A DNA stretch of 64,000 nucleotides from Cruorifilaria tuberocauda (lineage: Eukaryota > Nematoda > Chromadorea > Rhabditida > Onchocercidae), in the NCBI GenBank assembly GCA_013365365.1, contig JABVXU010000074.1, positions 62,001-126,000 on the forward strand. Direction: 5' to 3'. The notes under the pieces are model-generated. The model had not been told where the DNA came from and made no database searches. It worked only from the letters and a program-made list of their open reading frames with translations. Both the position numbers and the translations under genes were made by a program. Positions 15,101 to 28,182 of this stretch are shown here, in pieces (the stretch's first letter is position 1; every line of letters starts with the position of its first letter).

Positions 15101-16540
15101 TGGAAGCTGTTGGCTCGTCATAGTAATGATGTATCCTCAATGTTACGCCTAGCACTTTCAACATCTCTTACAACCATGGATCTGGATAATTTATTGGGTT
15201 ATGTTAAATCTGAATCTTTGAATATTTACGAACCATTACTGGATTCACTAGTCAGTAACGTGAATCCTGGAGTCTTTTTCAAGTTACTTATTCAACACTT
15301 TGGTCTGCAAAAATGTCGATTATTCTGTTCTTCCGTGAAGGAGGTATTTATTTTAAAATTATTTTAATTTTTTAAAGCTTACAGCGACATTTTTTAGCTC
15401 ACTAATGTTCCAATGGAGTTTTTGGAATCTCAGTTAAGTTTAGTTTAGGGTTATAATGGGCAGTATTTTCTAATAGATGAATAGAAGGAGTAAAATTAGT
15501 TAATAAGCAAAAAGAGACTTCGAAATTCGGAATCTTATTGTCGGAGTTAGTGGAAAACAGTATTGCTTCTATTTCTAGTAAGTTTCTAGTAGAAGTCTTC
15601 ATTATATTTATTGAACAGTTGTTGATAAGATTCAGGAAAATTTATATGGTAAGAAAATATCTTTAAAATTTTTGAAATCTGGTTGCTGAATACTATAGTT
15701 TATCGAAGAATCTCGCTGTTCCTCTACACCATAACACATTATGCATATTTAATCTGCTTTAGTTTTATTTTCAAATTTTTAATTTAATGAAGTTCAACTA
15801 CATATCCCATTTAATCAATCTCTTCGATCTTGACAAGTTAATGGAATGCTTCTGATGCTTGATATCATCAGCATTATGTGCCATTTTGGAAAAATGCGTT
15901 CATGCATGTTTCAACTTCTCTTTATTAGTGAAATAAATTTAAATTTTAATTTTAAAATTTTAAATTTTACTGCACGGTATATTTGCAGCATCTCGTGATC
16001 ATCACTCCCGAAGCTCAGCAGGACGTATTTCTTGTTACGGCTCAAAAAGGTGAACCTTTGCAGATGAAATTGCTTGCAAAGGTATTTTCTGTTCTTTTGC
16101 AGCTGAAATATATTCCTTCCTTTGGGAATTTTATTAGAAATAAAATTTATTTTGAGCGATGGTTGTGAAAAGAAAAGAAGACTAATTGTAACTTAAATTT
16201 GGAAGTAAGAAGATGATATTCACAAATAGAGAATGCAATTAAATGTTTTATTTACTTTTGTACTCACATAAAGCGTTATTTTAAATCATAAAGGGTGAAA
16301 TACAATCTTAATAAATTCAGCAAATGAGAAGAGATAGAATTGATTTTAGGAAATTAAAATTTTTGATTGATTTGATTTGTTTCTTTTATTTTCTTTTTTA
16401 AGGAGCGGAAGTGCAATGAAACTGGGTCGTTGTTGATGGAAGCAGATCATACAGCGCGAGAGCAATTCAATGAATTAGTTCGTTGTGCTGCTTCTTCTGC
16501 ATGGATGAGTTTGATGCATATTAGCTCATCAATAAATTGA
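123..16540 (+). CDS. SZT2: SZT2 orthologue, C-terminal part (KICSTOR complex subunit), 5' partial
   Basis: SZT2 is the large subunit of KICSTOR, which holds GATOR1 on the lysosome so that mTORC1 is shut off without amino acids. Exons seen: 123-257, 852-1097, 1371-1501, 1639-1718, 2056-2182, 2315-2390, 2809-2989, 3307-3459, 3670-3845, 4063-4242, 4471-4821, 4958-5189, 5357-5487, 5729-5850, 6040-6167 (or 6212), 6491-6660, 6984-7118, 7347-7506, 7819-7901, 8238-8482, 9554-9698, 10273-10478, 10747-10837, 11335-11463, 11697-11807, 12004-12095, 12393-12585, 12831-12992, 13052-13198, 13302-13416, 13502-13640, 13863-?, 14358-14483, 14685-14863, 15038-15343, 15989-16081, 16403-16540. Hallmarks shared with vertebrate SZT2: DFWIIVNVEMQQ (about 2110), PGHFACRIV (3360), NRRNLYVCCED (3720), LLTVHGIHEP and TTDVE|FIQ across 4242/4471, GNLFVSGIACVE (4960), LYLYNYSSD (8245), VHSFTYDFHLR (12520). 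No catalytic domain is visible. About 1.9 kaa lies in the window, so the N-terminal part is upstream. The join between 13863 and 14358 is unresolved, and several donors are GC. Family call sure; some boundaries are not. Confidence 0.88.
2641..2703. repeat. Intronic inverted repeat (27-bp arms, 9-nt loop)
   Basis: The left arm 2641-2667 and right arm 2677-2703 pair at 25 of 27 positions, and the 16 bp next to the loop are perfect. It lies inside the SZT2 intron 2391-2808. It could be a short foldback element or a small structured RNA. Nothing in the flanks shows a target-site duplication. Confidence 0.85.
9459..9508. repeat. Imperfect 25-bp tandem duplication
   Basis: Two adjacent 25-bp copies, 9459-9483 and 9484-9508, share TGATATAAAG and TTAAATAATC blocks and differ at a few positions. 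They lie in the SZT2 intron 8483-9553 and have no evident function. Confidence 0.75.
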
Positions 16541-19500
16541 AATGATGAAGAGAGAGCAAATAATAGAATAGGTGACTTTCAAGATTTTGTTTTCTCAGGA
16601 TAACTTTTTTATTCAATTTTTCATTAAAAAATTTTATCAAAAGGGCAACGAAACAGGTTAATATTTTGTTTTATTTGCAAATCTTTCTGGAAGTTATTGA
16701 GGCGAATGAGAGCAAATTGGATAGTTTTTGTGTTATGTTTATAAAATATGAATGTATTATTGTTACTGTTATTGTGTGAGAAGAGTACAGTGTGCAAAAA
16801 GAACAATGGATTTTACTAAGAACTCCAAGATACTTATTAAATCTTATAATCCAAGTGATCGTTGGCTTTATGTTAACGTATTTCTTTGGACAAATCTATT
16901 ATTGTACAATTCTATCATCACAGAAGTGATAAAATAATTTTGCACATTGTGTTTAGAATGTTGCTCAATTTTTTTATCATTAAACGGGTTCGAAAATTTG
17001 CAAAATTGTTTAATTATTCCAGATTTTCAAAATATATGTTGGTTCTGTTATCTCATTCTGCTCGCTTTAAGATTTGCAATTTTAAGCATAACGTCATTGT
17101 GTTAATGGTATACTCAGAGTAATTTGTGAACTAGCAAAATTCTTTGTTTTCATACAGGAAATATTCCACGGACAAACAATGATTGTTTGACTGAGTGGAT
17201 GATTGGTTGAATCAGACTGGTTATATTTTTAATACATATGTTCGAAAAATCAAGCTAAATCGTTGTTACTATTAGAAAGAAGTCAAAGGAAGGTATAACG
17301 ATACAATTTTCGAGTATATGCTCATTTTTCATGTTCAAATTTACTTTCTTCTTTAAAAAGAAAAATTTTGCTCAAATTTCTGATATTATTTCTTATTCTT
17401 TTTTCCCTTTTTTCTCTTGCAAAATCAATTTATTCAAGTTATGGTGTTGTTGTTTAACTGTGTACAGATGCATTGTCATTTTAAAGATGCTTAGATTAAA
17501 TTCAATTTTTAATGATACATGTCAATTTGAAGTGCTTTTTTCTCGCTGTAGAATAATTATGCATCAGAATCTCAGATCCTCAAAAAGATTGAACATGCAT
17601 CTCAATTTACTCGTTTCGTAATTTCACCTAATCGTGCTATACTTTTATTGAATTAATAGAAAGGGAATATTATTAGTGATAATTTTAGTCGAAATTGAGG
17701 AGAATATGAAGAAGTACAGGATTTTTTTTTAGTTTAATTCATGATAGGATTTGATTTCTCAGCGGTCGAGGTTACAAAAAAATAGTCTTATTCACAAAAA
17801 TTGGATTATTGAGGAAGAAATAATATTGCTAAAAATGAACGTATATATAATATATTGATTTAAAAAGGAGTAGTAATTATATTGTGAAAATCGTTTAAAG
17901 ATATTAGCTGCAGCTATTATATCATAAGTAATTATAGCAGTTCTTACTGAGAAGCACATTACAAAATAAATGCAGATGACTCGTCTGCATATTGTTGAAC
18001 AGTAGACAAATTTTAATGTTGAATGTTTGAATTACGATAAATAACAAAATTCGTTGAAGAAGAAATATCGTAACTTCAAGAAATGATAAAGAAAGATTAA
18101 TCAAGGAATTTCAACTTCTGCAAAACAATAAAAATTTTGGTCAAAAAATGTTTGGTATTTTCGATACTTGAAAACACATTTATATCGTATTCATTCAATT
18201 ATTCAAAAACATCACATACTTTCGTCTATTTCAGTTATTGATGAATAATTATCATTGATAAATTCAAATCAAGCAGTAATTCTGAAAACCAAATTGATCA
18301 TCATTGGGGATGATTCTCGATCTACAGGATATTTTTCATGTTTCTATCCGAATAGAGTTTCACTGTATTTGAAAAATTTTGTTAAATTCTATTGCTTAAG
18401 GCGTTGTTAATTTAGATTAATAAAGAGAAGTAAATTAATTCGAACTACCCGATTATTTTTTATCTCACTCAATTCTTCAGCATCAAAATATCATTCTTTT
18501 GACTATCATTCATGCAAGAAGTTGATAGCAAAAGTAAGGGATCGAGAAAGTATTTTGATTGGATTATTAATTAGTAATGATAACAATACAGGATTTTAAA
18601 TAATCTGTACCATTAATAAATAATATTAATAATAATGAATGAACGATTAATAGTAACAGATTAATTGTAGTGATAAAGATAGCAAAAATGATAATAATAC
18701 TGTACATTGCTCATTGATAATGATAAAATTTTTGATAATTAAAAAAGGAATGCCTACTATACTTTATCATTTCAGGTGCATTAAATAAAGTGATAAAATT
18801 AAATGATATAATAAAAGTGATTTAATACTATTACTTGCAGAAATTTTTCTTTCATACAGAAAAGAATAAATGATAAATTATTGATAAATTCTTTTTTATC
18901 ATTTTCAAATAATATCATCCATTAATTTTTCATCTTTTTTACTCTTTATTAATCTAAATTAAAGTTAAAATTTTTGTTCTTTAAGACTCTTAATTGACAG
19001 TATTTTTTTTGAATTGAATTTTTGTTAAGAAATTTTATGTCAATCCTTTTGTGCATATAACATAAAATGATATTACTAGGATGAGATTTAATAACTACTG
19101 AAGTTGAAAAATTGCATAGTATTTCAAAATTTGAACTCATAAATTAAAATAGAATTTTAGTCGACAACGTATTTTCTTATAATTACGAAATTGAAATTTA
19201 TATAAAATTTTTATTCATGTAAAATCCATTTTTCTTTTGATATTATCTCTCTTCTTTTTATTTTCTTCTTTCTATCATTCAATAATAACAATTGTAAAAA
19301 CGTTGATGACACGTAGACATCCTGCTGTTAATTGTTTGAGGAAACGAATGAATATAGGCCAATTTGTTGGAGTAAAATTATCTGCCATATTGAATTTACC
19401 AAATTTAAAATTCAAATTTCTTCAATTGTATACTATAAAATATATAATAACATATGTGTAATTTAACAAGAAAACCTTTTTCCTTCAAAAGAATGGAACT

Positions 19501-19960
19501 GGAAATTTATTTTTGTATAAATGAAAATTATTGTTTTCAATTAAAATATCAAATATTATCATCTATAATATCAATTAATCAATACTTATTTTTCATTTAC
19601 TATTTCCATAGACATTTTTTTCTTATTCATAAAGAATACCACATCCTTCTAAACTTCACTTTTTTTTCTCGTTCATTGAATCATTTAAGCAAAATTTTTT
19701 GGATACGATAATTAGAAAATTCATATTTCGTATCATCATTCTTTCCTTTTAACATATTATTTACAAGAAAACTAGTTTAAAAATACCACAAAAAAAGCAA
19801 TAAAATTCAAATTTATAGGAGACAAAATGTTGAAAAAAAGAGAAAATAGAAAAAGAGGTAAATTTGATCGAAATTCGATGATTGTTGACATTCTGTACAG
19901 TTAGTTGGTTATTTAATCATTGTGCTATATGGTTTGAATTATTGTAAACCTGTCTGTTCC

Positions 19961-19985
19961 TCCTCCTTCTTCTTCTTCTTCTTCC
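19961..19985. repeat. Pyrimidine (CTT-rich) microsatellite
   Basis: A run of TCC and TTC/CTT units on the plus strand, purine-rich on the other strand. Simple sequence with no gene in it. Confidence 0.8.
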
Positions 19986-20266
19986 TTACCTCCAAACTTC
20001 CTCTGATACCTTTCCTTCAACTTTACCTCAATCAATCTTCCATTTCTCGAGACCTAATTTAATCGTAAAATACATAAAGATAGATTAAGACAACAAAAGA
20101 TACATAGAGAAAATTAAAACTGGAACTGTCAGAGATGGAGCACATCGTGCGGTAAAAGCGCAAAAGTCCACATTTATTTCATTTCATTTCAAACAGTCTA
20201 TCATTTCTCATTACACATGCTTAAATATACTTTTATTTCTTAGATGAAATGAAAATTCAATTGATA

Positions 20267-20308
20267 AAATAAGTAAGTTATTATCTTAAATAAGTAAGTT
20301 ATTATCTT
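20267..20308. repeat. Perfect 21-bp tandem duplication
   Basis: Positions 20267-20287 and 20288-20308 are identical 21-mers of the form AAATAAGTAAG...ATCTT. The absence of divergence points to a recent slippage or duplication event. Confidence 0.9.
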
Positions 20309-20921
20309 CTTACAAGCAATTTCTATTCCTTATGTGATAAAAGTTCGAGGGAAATTTTGGTGTAACTTAATATTTGGAAGTTTGAATGATAGATGAAGAA
20401 AATTATTTGATCAAATTTCATTTATACTATTTTGTTCTTTGTCTGTATTGAATGTAACAAAAGATTTAGAGCAAAAGCATCTTATATTTTAGTTTATTTT
20501 AAAGTTATTTCATGTCAAAATTCAAAAATTTTCAATCTTTTCTTTCAATGCTCAATTTTTCAAATATTTCAACAAAAGAAACTCAAAAAGATTGGGCAAA
20601 GTAAATTGTTATAGAATGATTTCAACAATTACGATAACTTTTTATGATTTCATATTGGAAATTGAAGTTTTTCAAGTATGAATTAGCTCTAACAAGTATT
20701 AATTATTTTAAGTATAAATTAATAAATATTCAACTGTCAAATTTTAATTGAATAAATCTTTGTAGCTAAAAGGAAATAAACATTGTGAAGTGAATTATCG
20801 TTTGTTGAAAAGCTTTAGTTGTGCTAGGATAAGTTGAAAATATGATTAAGATTTATGACATTTTCAATTATAAACAAATATTACCTTCTAGCACAGGTAA
20901 ACTTATTTAATGATAATAAAG

Positions 20922-20941
20922 GGAGAGAGAGAGAGAGAGAG
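20922..20941. repeat. (GA)n tract upstream of the GAS1-like gene
   Basis: About ten GA dinucleotides, roughly 870 bp upstream of the GAS1-like start codon. GA tracts can act as GAGA-type promoter elements, but no regulatory role can be shown from sequence alone. Confidence 0.8.
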
Positions 20942-21813
20942 GGAAGAGGTAAGAAAGGAGGGATCATTAATGAAAGGACAGTTTGGACGGTTGGATGGAC
21001 TGATTGAAGGACAAAACCGGGCGAGACGATTTCAATTTTACAATTGCTTTCTCAGCTGTAAATGCATAAATCCATCCTATCAAACTTTTCACTTCTTCAA
21101 TTATTTCTTATTGGATTTCAAAATTTCAGTTGAAATTTCGATAAAACTCTTATCAATAATTTACCACTTTCCCTATTATTCTGAGTTTAATTTTATTAAG
21201 CTTATTCACACTTATGATAATTCTTTTATCATATTACCTATGTTTCATTCTTTTCATCTTTTCATTTCATCAAAAGTATCTTTCGAATAATATTGATACA
21301 TTTGAAATAATAGTAAGTATAGCGATTTCTTTAGAAAATTGTATAATCTTTGCCGATTATTACTTATATCTCAATTCGTTTCATCTTTCTAATAAATTAA
21401 GGTTTTATAATATTTTAAAAATTAATTATTGATAAATTTAATAAATAGTCAGTATGCTTACATCTTAATTTGAAAATGATTTGCTCTCATTTAAAGAATT
21501 TAATTGAATAATGATATGATAATTTCAACCAGTTTCAGTTACAGTTGTGATAAATGTTATTATATAATGATCTGGAGGACTTAGCGGAGAAATATAAAAG
21601 AAATGTTATTATTTGGAGACAAATAGATATGCTAGAAAAATTATGATCAAAGTATTTGAAGAATGTTCATGTAGCAGTGATAAGCGATTAATTGATTAAT
21701 TATTATTGATGTAATACTGACGCTAATGATTATTAGCTGTTAATTTAATAATAAATTTTGCTTATTTTACAGCACAAATATAGCTACTGTTATTTTAGTA
21801 TAATTTCCAGGTA

Positions 21814-24800
21814 ATGCAACAGTTATTTTTATTACTTTTTGCAACGAAAGTAGCCGAAGCGCAAAGTCCAAATTATTCGGCGGAATGTCAACAAGCTAAT
21901 GCAGCATGTGAAGAAAATACCGATTGTGTACATCGATTGGCCGTACTTCAATCCACCTGGTAAAAATAAAAACAAATCTCGAATTATATCTCAAAAAAAT
22001 TTACGTGAAATAACTTTTTTTTTTTATTAGAGATAAGGCTAGGGCAAATTTAAATTTATCATTAAGCGATATACAGAAACGGAAGATATAAGCAATTTAG
22101 GTACACGCGTAAGTTATAATGCTTTGTTTTATTTGCTTAAAGATTTGTTTGAAGTTTTGGTAATTATATTCGGGATAATAGAATGTATTTCGATACTGGA
22201 CAGTTATTGTTACTTGGAAATAATTTATTAAAGATATGAATGTATTTTCTATTATTTGAATACATGAATTATCCCATATCTATAAGTTAAATCTTTAATA
22301 TCTTTCCCAACTCAGAATTTACTTGAACTCATTTAATTAAGTAAATAGCTAATTAATCTAATTAAAGAAGTTTGAAAAATATTGATCATTCATGATTGCT
22401 CAGATTAATGCTATTTAATAATGATTAGAGTTTATTTGTCATACTAGTAATTATTGGTTATGAAATTGAAAAGAAACAATCTGCACTGATTGATCTCACT
22501 AATCAATTGATTATACAAAAATACTCCACTTATACATTCAAAATATCTAATAATCAAATTTTCAACAATTATTTACACATTTCTAATAGGATTGATCCAT
22601 CTGTAAGTAATTTTCGAGGTCATCAATCTTAGGTCACTTTCGATAATTGCACTCATTTTTGATTCATTTTTCGATGAAAAAAGATAAGTGAAAGACAAAT
22701 TAATAATTGCATTTTGTTATGTTATTTGAAAAAATTGAAATAAAAAAAAACTTACATAAAGAACTTTTGAACTTTTTAGTCAAATTTTTGAAATAACTTT
22801 TCGTTAGAAACGAAAATTTAATGCGAGAAATTAATTTAAAATGATGAAATTTTATGAGCCATAAAACGAATCAAATTATCAGTGATAATACTAACATTAT
22901 GTAACAGACAATAGTTATATAATAAATGATTATTGGTAGCATTTTCCGTTTTATTTTATTGTTACTTAAATTTTATCAAAGATGAAGTATCGATTGACCT
23001 TTGCTCTTCCTCTTCAACAATGAAATTATTCATCAATAATTTTTTTAATGAAATTTTTTGATTTTTCTATAGAAATGGAAAATGGTTTGATTGCTAAATT
23101 TCTTCGAAACCTAAAAAACCAAAATTACCAAGGAAAATTAGTATTGCGAACTTAATACTACTGAAAATAACTTAATGAAAGTTAAAAACAAATTAACTGT
23201 GTTATTTTTTGTAGCAGAAAATGATCAATTGAATATTTGCTATAAATAAAAAAATAAAATAAAAGCAATTAAATTTCTTGATTTTCATATTTATCTATTA
23301 AACTTGTGCGATTAATTGCACAGTTAATATTTGTAAAAGTAATTTTGTCAAACTTTATGTGCTTTATTCAGTACTAATCATTGGAGTGAAAAAGGTGAGA
23401 ATTCATTAGATTTGCTAAAGCAAGGAAAGATTAGGCTATAATTGTGAAAATTCAAATCTAAAATAATACTTAAGAATGGTTAATTAAATCTAATAATTCC
23501 TTTTTTAATTTGCTGAAAATGTAAGTAAATGCTTTTAAGTTATTGGTTGGGAAATAATTATTGCTGTGTTAATAATGTGCACGTTAAGTGAGTAAAAATG
23601 AATTAATGGGTAAATATGAATGAATGTATTCTATTCCATTCTTATTATTTTAAAGTGATTCATCAAAGTTGAGTGGAACAAGATTTGCAAACGGATAAAC
23701 AAAAATCTAAATTAAATGAAAAATTGGAAAATAAATGAGAGAGAGAGAGGGAGAGGGAGAGAGAGAGCATTGGAAGGAAATGGATCCGGTTTTCGGATTC
23801 TGAAATCAGCGAGATTTTTTGAAAAGATCAAATTTTATAAGTCATCAAAAAATGGGAAATATGAAAAACAAAAATTGTCAACAATGATTCATTATGTACT
23901 TAATTATTAATATTATTTGCATTTGATTACATTGCATCAGATTCCATAAAATCTGATGCAATGTAATATGAGAGATCACGAGAAGTAAATAATCTACTGA
24001 ATCTGACTTCAATTAAAATAAACCGTCCGGTTTTTGCTATCTCAAAATTTTCCCTCATTGTTTTTAAATTGCAACCTCTAATTTTGTTAAATCCCTTTCA
24101 TTAGCTTCCAATTAGACTTGAAAGCTAACAAATCATCAAATTATTTGGCAAGGCTTTTTTGCAATCTTTCAAGCCATTGGAGAATTACAAAATACTTGTT
24201 TAAAAAGTATGCAAGGTTTTCTTCAATTCTCAGATCAAACTTATTGAATTTTAAATCATTTTCTTTCTTGTTATCTAAACAATAACAATGAATATATTAA
24301 TTTCAATTGCATTTACTCAATATTAATTTAAATGAACATAATTTTATTGGATTAATTTAATTAATTAATTAATTAAATGACCATTATTTTGATATACAAC
24401 TAAACAAGCGAAAATTGCATGTTTTTCATAATTTATACATTGTCTCAAACGTAATCAATCACGTACGTAAGTCTTTCTAACATTTCTATATTAATTATGA
24501 ACCAAAATTTCTTATATTCAATTAAAAATTCATTAAATTCAATTAAATTACTAATTAAATTACTGAGTAAATGCAGTGGAAATCAACATATTCGTTGTTA
24601 TCATTTAGATAATGAGGATGAAATATTATTGACTTAATGAATTAAGAAGAGAAAATAATGGAATTCGGCATTTAAGACTCATTAATTAGTGTTAATTAAT
24701 TAGCAAACTTTGAACATAACAGGAATAAAAGTAACAAACTCATCTAATATATTCGTTCATTAGATTAACTTCAATGAAATTAATTAATGAATTATATTTT

Positions 24801-27129
24801 ATATAACATGCATATATTTCATTTAACTATGAGAATATTACAATTATCTTTTGAAAACTTTTGGTTTAAAAATTAGAAAAAATTATGAGATCAATAACTT
24901 TTATTTAACATATAAAAGAGCTTTGAATTAATTTTAAAAGAAATTTGACTTGTATTACTCATTACTTAGATATAAAATGAACCTTTGTTTAGCTGACTCA
25001 CCAACTTTACTTAACTTGCTATCTCAAATTTTAGTTATCTGAATATCTAAATTTAATAATCTAATTTATTGAACTTATTTACTACTCATTATTCTATATC
25101 AATTCTTATTGGTTTGATTGAAAACAATTTAACCTTCAATATTTCTTTCAAACCTTTTAAAAACTTTTTCCCAACAGGAAATATTTATCCCTTGAATTTT
25201 AATTTTAAAATAATTCAAGCTTTATTCTTTAATATATGAGGATAGATGTTAGAAGTATTTCAACCAAATAATTACTCCAATCTGCATGTAACAAATTGTA
25301 TTCTAATTTGATCGAAACATAATCGATTTGTAAACAACAATTTGTTTGAGTCGAAAAAAGAGATGCAAATAATCACGGAATCATATGTATCATACCTATC
25401 AAATAATCATATGGGAAAGAATTAATAATTACATTTACAGCTAGAAATAGTACCGATAATGAATACAGTTAGCATTGTTGTAGAATTATGTTTTAGGGCA
25501 AAATTAGATGAATATGTTTCTATAATAGTAAATATAATCCAAGAAATATGTAAAATTTTCTCCTGAAATTCATTATCTCAAAAAAAACAAAAGAAGCAAA
25601 TTTTAATTTGAAATTGAAAGATAAAAGAATTATATTCAATATAAAATAAGTAATCAAAAATGACTAATGATTGGAAAAATGAGGAAGAAAAGTTACGCAA
25701 TAGCAATACCTTACTAATTAATTACTTTTCAGTGTAACGAATACTTGTCAGCCACAGTGTCGGAATGCGGTGTTGAATTTATATCAAAATCGTTTGGGAC
25801 GAGCGCTTTTGCGAACCGATATTTCATGTATTCCCGGTCGATATGAATTAGAATTGTGCAATTTAATCCCGAAAAAATCACCAGTTTATTGTAATTTGGC
25901 GAAATTAGCTTGTGAAGCTGATCTGATCGTAAGTTATAACAAATCATTTTTTCCTCTCAGAAAAAAACTTTTTTTTAATAAATTTGCTCCAGAAAATAAG
26001 ATATTATTACCATCGATACAAAAACATAAAATAGATTCAAAGATAGATTTTAGAATCAAATAATTCTGAAATGTTCTAGTGGATTACCTGTCAAATCTAT
26101 GAGATTTACTATCTGTCAAATCTCAATTCAACCTTAATTAATTGATTTGCCAGAGAACTGAATTTCGCAGTTATTTTTTAATTTTAGGTTTTTTCAATGC
26201 TTCCACGCATAATATAATTGTTTATTAATATGTCATAGTTAATTATGCAAATTTATTGATTATTTGAACTGCTGTATAGATATACTATATATGATATATG
26301 AAATATATGAACGTGAACGTGAACGTGAACGTGAAACAGTAAATGAAGTATAAGTTCTGATCGTTAATCACCTTTTGATTCTTCTTGACAAATTAATGAA
26401 TTAATTGCAGTGCAATTCACGGTATAGCGTGTTTACATCGGAATGCGAAAGTGAAGCAGCACGTGGTGATTGCAACGTACGATGCCGTGAACTTTTAAAT
26501 GATACGTTGCAAACACAACAAGGTGCTGCATTTAACAATTGCACCTGTACCGATAAGGATGATAAACTCTGTTTACATTTGAAAGATGTCATCTTGAAAT
26601 CTTGCATGCTGGTAATTAAACTTTCTCTTTGAAATTTGTTATTTTATCTTAGTTTTTATTTGTATATAAAACTTTTTATTTTTCAAATTAAAAATTTTCT
26701 TCAATTATTGAATAGTTTAAAAGTACATTTTTTTCGAATGATTTTTAAATTTATTCGAAGTCTTTTTTATCTTTAACCAAAGTTTTCTGCTTAAGATTAC
26801 GTATTATCTATTACTATTGTATAATAGAAGATAAATTGTTATCAATCGTAATTCTGAACTTTATTTTATTTTACGTCGTTTCAAGGCGGAATTTTTTCTC
26901 ATTCGCGGAATATTAGAGAAAAACGAATTTCATATTTGTTTTTCCATTTCAGAATTCGCACACAACAATACTACCAGTGGAAAATAATTCTCGGTTGAAA
27001 GATTTAACAACAACTCAATCAAATACAATGATAACAAATCAAGATGACGATACAGACAGCGGTCGAGTTGTTGTATCATCACAATTTCTATTAATTGTTT
27101 TACTTTGTACTTTATTATTTTTTCCATGA
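21814..27129 (+). CDS. GAS1/GDNF-receptor-like GPI-anchored cysteine-rich protein
   Basis: Probable cell-surface receptor or co-receptor of the GAS1/GFR-alpha family (C. elegans phg-1 type), which binds secreted ligands at the outer membrane. Exons 21814-21959, 25733-25928, 26411-26611 and 26953-27129 join in frame to give 239 aa. The start is the ATG just after an acceptor-like TTTCCAG, which could be a spliced-leader site. Residues 1-16 (MQQLFLLLFATKVAEA) are a signal peptide. Two cysteine-rich modules follow. The first begins C-x6-C-x5-C near residue 25. The second runs CNLAKLACEADLI, then C-x3-C (NVRCRELL), then NNCTCTDKDDKLC, as in GAS1. A Ser/Thr/Asn-rich linker leads to a hydrophobic tail (FLLIVLLCTLLFFP), as in GPI-anchored proteins. 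The 3.8-kb first intron could hide another exon, though the phase is intact without one. Confidence 0.85.
23737..23767. repeat. (GA)n/GGGA purine tract in GAS1-like intron 1
   Basis: A GA-rich simple repeat inside the long first intron 21960-25732, similar to the tracts at 20922 and 35946. Confidence 0.8.
23926..23967. repeat. Perfect 18-bp hairpin in GAS1-like intron 1
   Basis: Arms 23926-23943 and 23950-23967 are perfectly complementary around the 6-nt loop CCATAA. It lies mid-intron, away from splice sites. It is shorter than a typical pre-miRNA stem but unusually perfect. Confidence 0.88.
26309..26332. repeat. Hexamer tandem repeat (GAACGT)x4
   Basis: Four perfect copies of GAACGT lie about 80 bp before the exon at 26411, inside an intron of the GAS1-like gene. 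It is GC-richer than the surrounding intron. Confidence 0.9.
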
Positions 27130-28126
27130 TCTATTTATTTTTCCTAATTATTTTCGATAAGTTACTTTTTTTTCTTTCTCAACTTTAAATTTATTTCTAA
27201 AAAACAAATTAAAATTTTGAAGAAAATTTGTGCAAATTTAAATTATCAAAATTTTTTAAATGTTTGATATGCTTGTAATTATTTTAAATTGTGCATTATG
27301 AATTGACAATTGAATTTATATAGGTGACAATAGTCGTAAGTATGATGTGGATTAAGAAACTCGCAAACTGATAGTTTACTTCTCTTTAATTATCAGTAAG
27401 AGTAGGAGTAAAATTTAACCTTCCATAATTTAATAGGCGGAAGCTAAAATAATATTTTTTGCTTAAATAAATGCAATATAGTCGAATGATGGAACTGTAA
27501 AATTGTGATTACTTTTGAAGTTATAACTTTGCTTTCATTTTGATTTCAAATCCATTCAAATCTGTTGTATTATTTCTTGAACTATACCTTCAAAATATTA
27601 ACTGTTTCATCTTTCACATTTTCCGGTATTTTACAGTTTGAAATTTTATTTTATTAATTTCATAGCAAGATAAATAGCTTCAAATGTTTTTCCGAGTTAA
27701 AATTTCAACTTTAAAACTTTGTGATCTTATTATATTAAGTTATAAATGTTTTCAACGATTTCTGAAATTCGCTAAATTATCACTCATTTGTCCTCTTTCA
27801 ATAGTAATAAATACGAATTTTCCCGTATATCGCTAAATTCATCAATTAACTAATAATTAAAATTAATTTGAAGCATTAAAACTATTAATAATCACAAAGC
27901 TAATCGCTAAATTACAAAATCAGAGTTATAAAATTGATGTATGAATGAAATTAATATTTAGATTCTTTCCTCTGATTCTATTCGCAGTTTCTGCGACCTC
28001 AATTGGTTAATAAATTATGCGAACACATCTTCAAAAGAAAAGGTAAAATTAACATATTTCACTCTTTTGTTGAAAATTCAAATTAAGAATTAGGATTAAA
28101 ACAAGAATTTGCATATTTGAAGCATC

Positions 28127-28133
28127 TATAAAA
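28127..28133 (+). promoter_or_regulatory. TATA-box-like motif
   Basis: TATAAAA lies 56 bp before the ATG of the small frame at 28183, within a locally GC-richer stretch. In such AT-rich DNA the match could be chance. Confidence 0.25.
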
Positions 28134-28182
28134 GACAGGAAATTGTCGCCGGAGGCATTTTCATAAGTAGTAGAGGCAAACG

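Larger units (their letters stand above)
16541..21813. other. Gene-poor interval between SZT2 and the GAS1-like gene
   Basis: Very AT-rich DNA. Open frames here are short, carry no recognisable motif and have no exon-like borders (for example 17331-17621, 19454-19711, 20910-21290). It holds a pyrimidine tract, a 21-bp tandem duplication and a GA tract, listed separately. It presumably contains the SZT2 3' UTR and the promoter of the next gene. I saw no tRNA or spliced-leader RNA gene. Confidence 0.6.
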
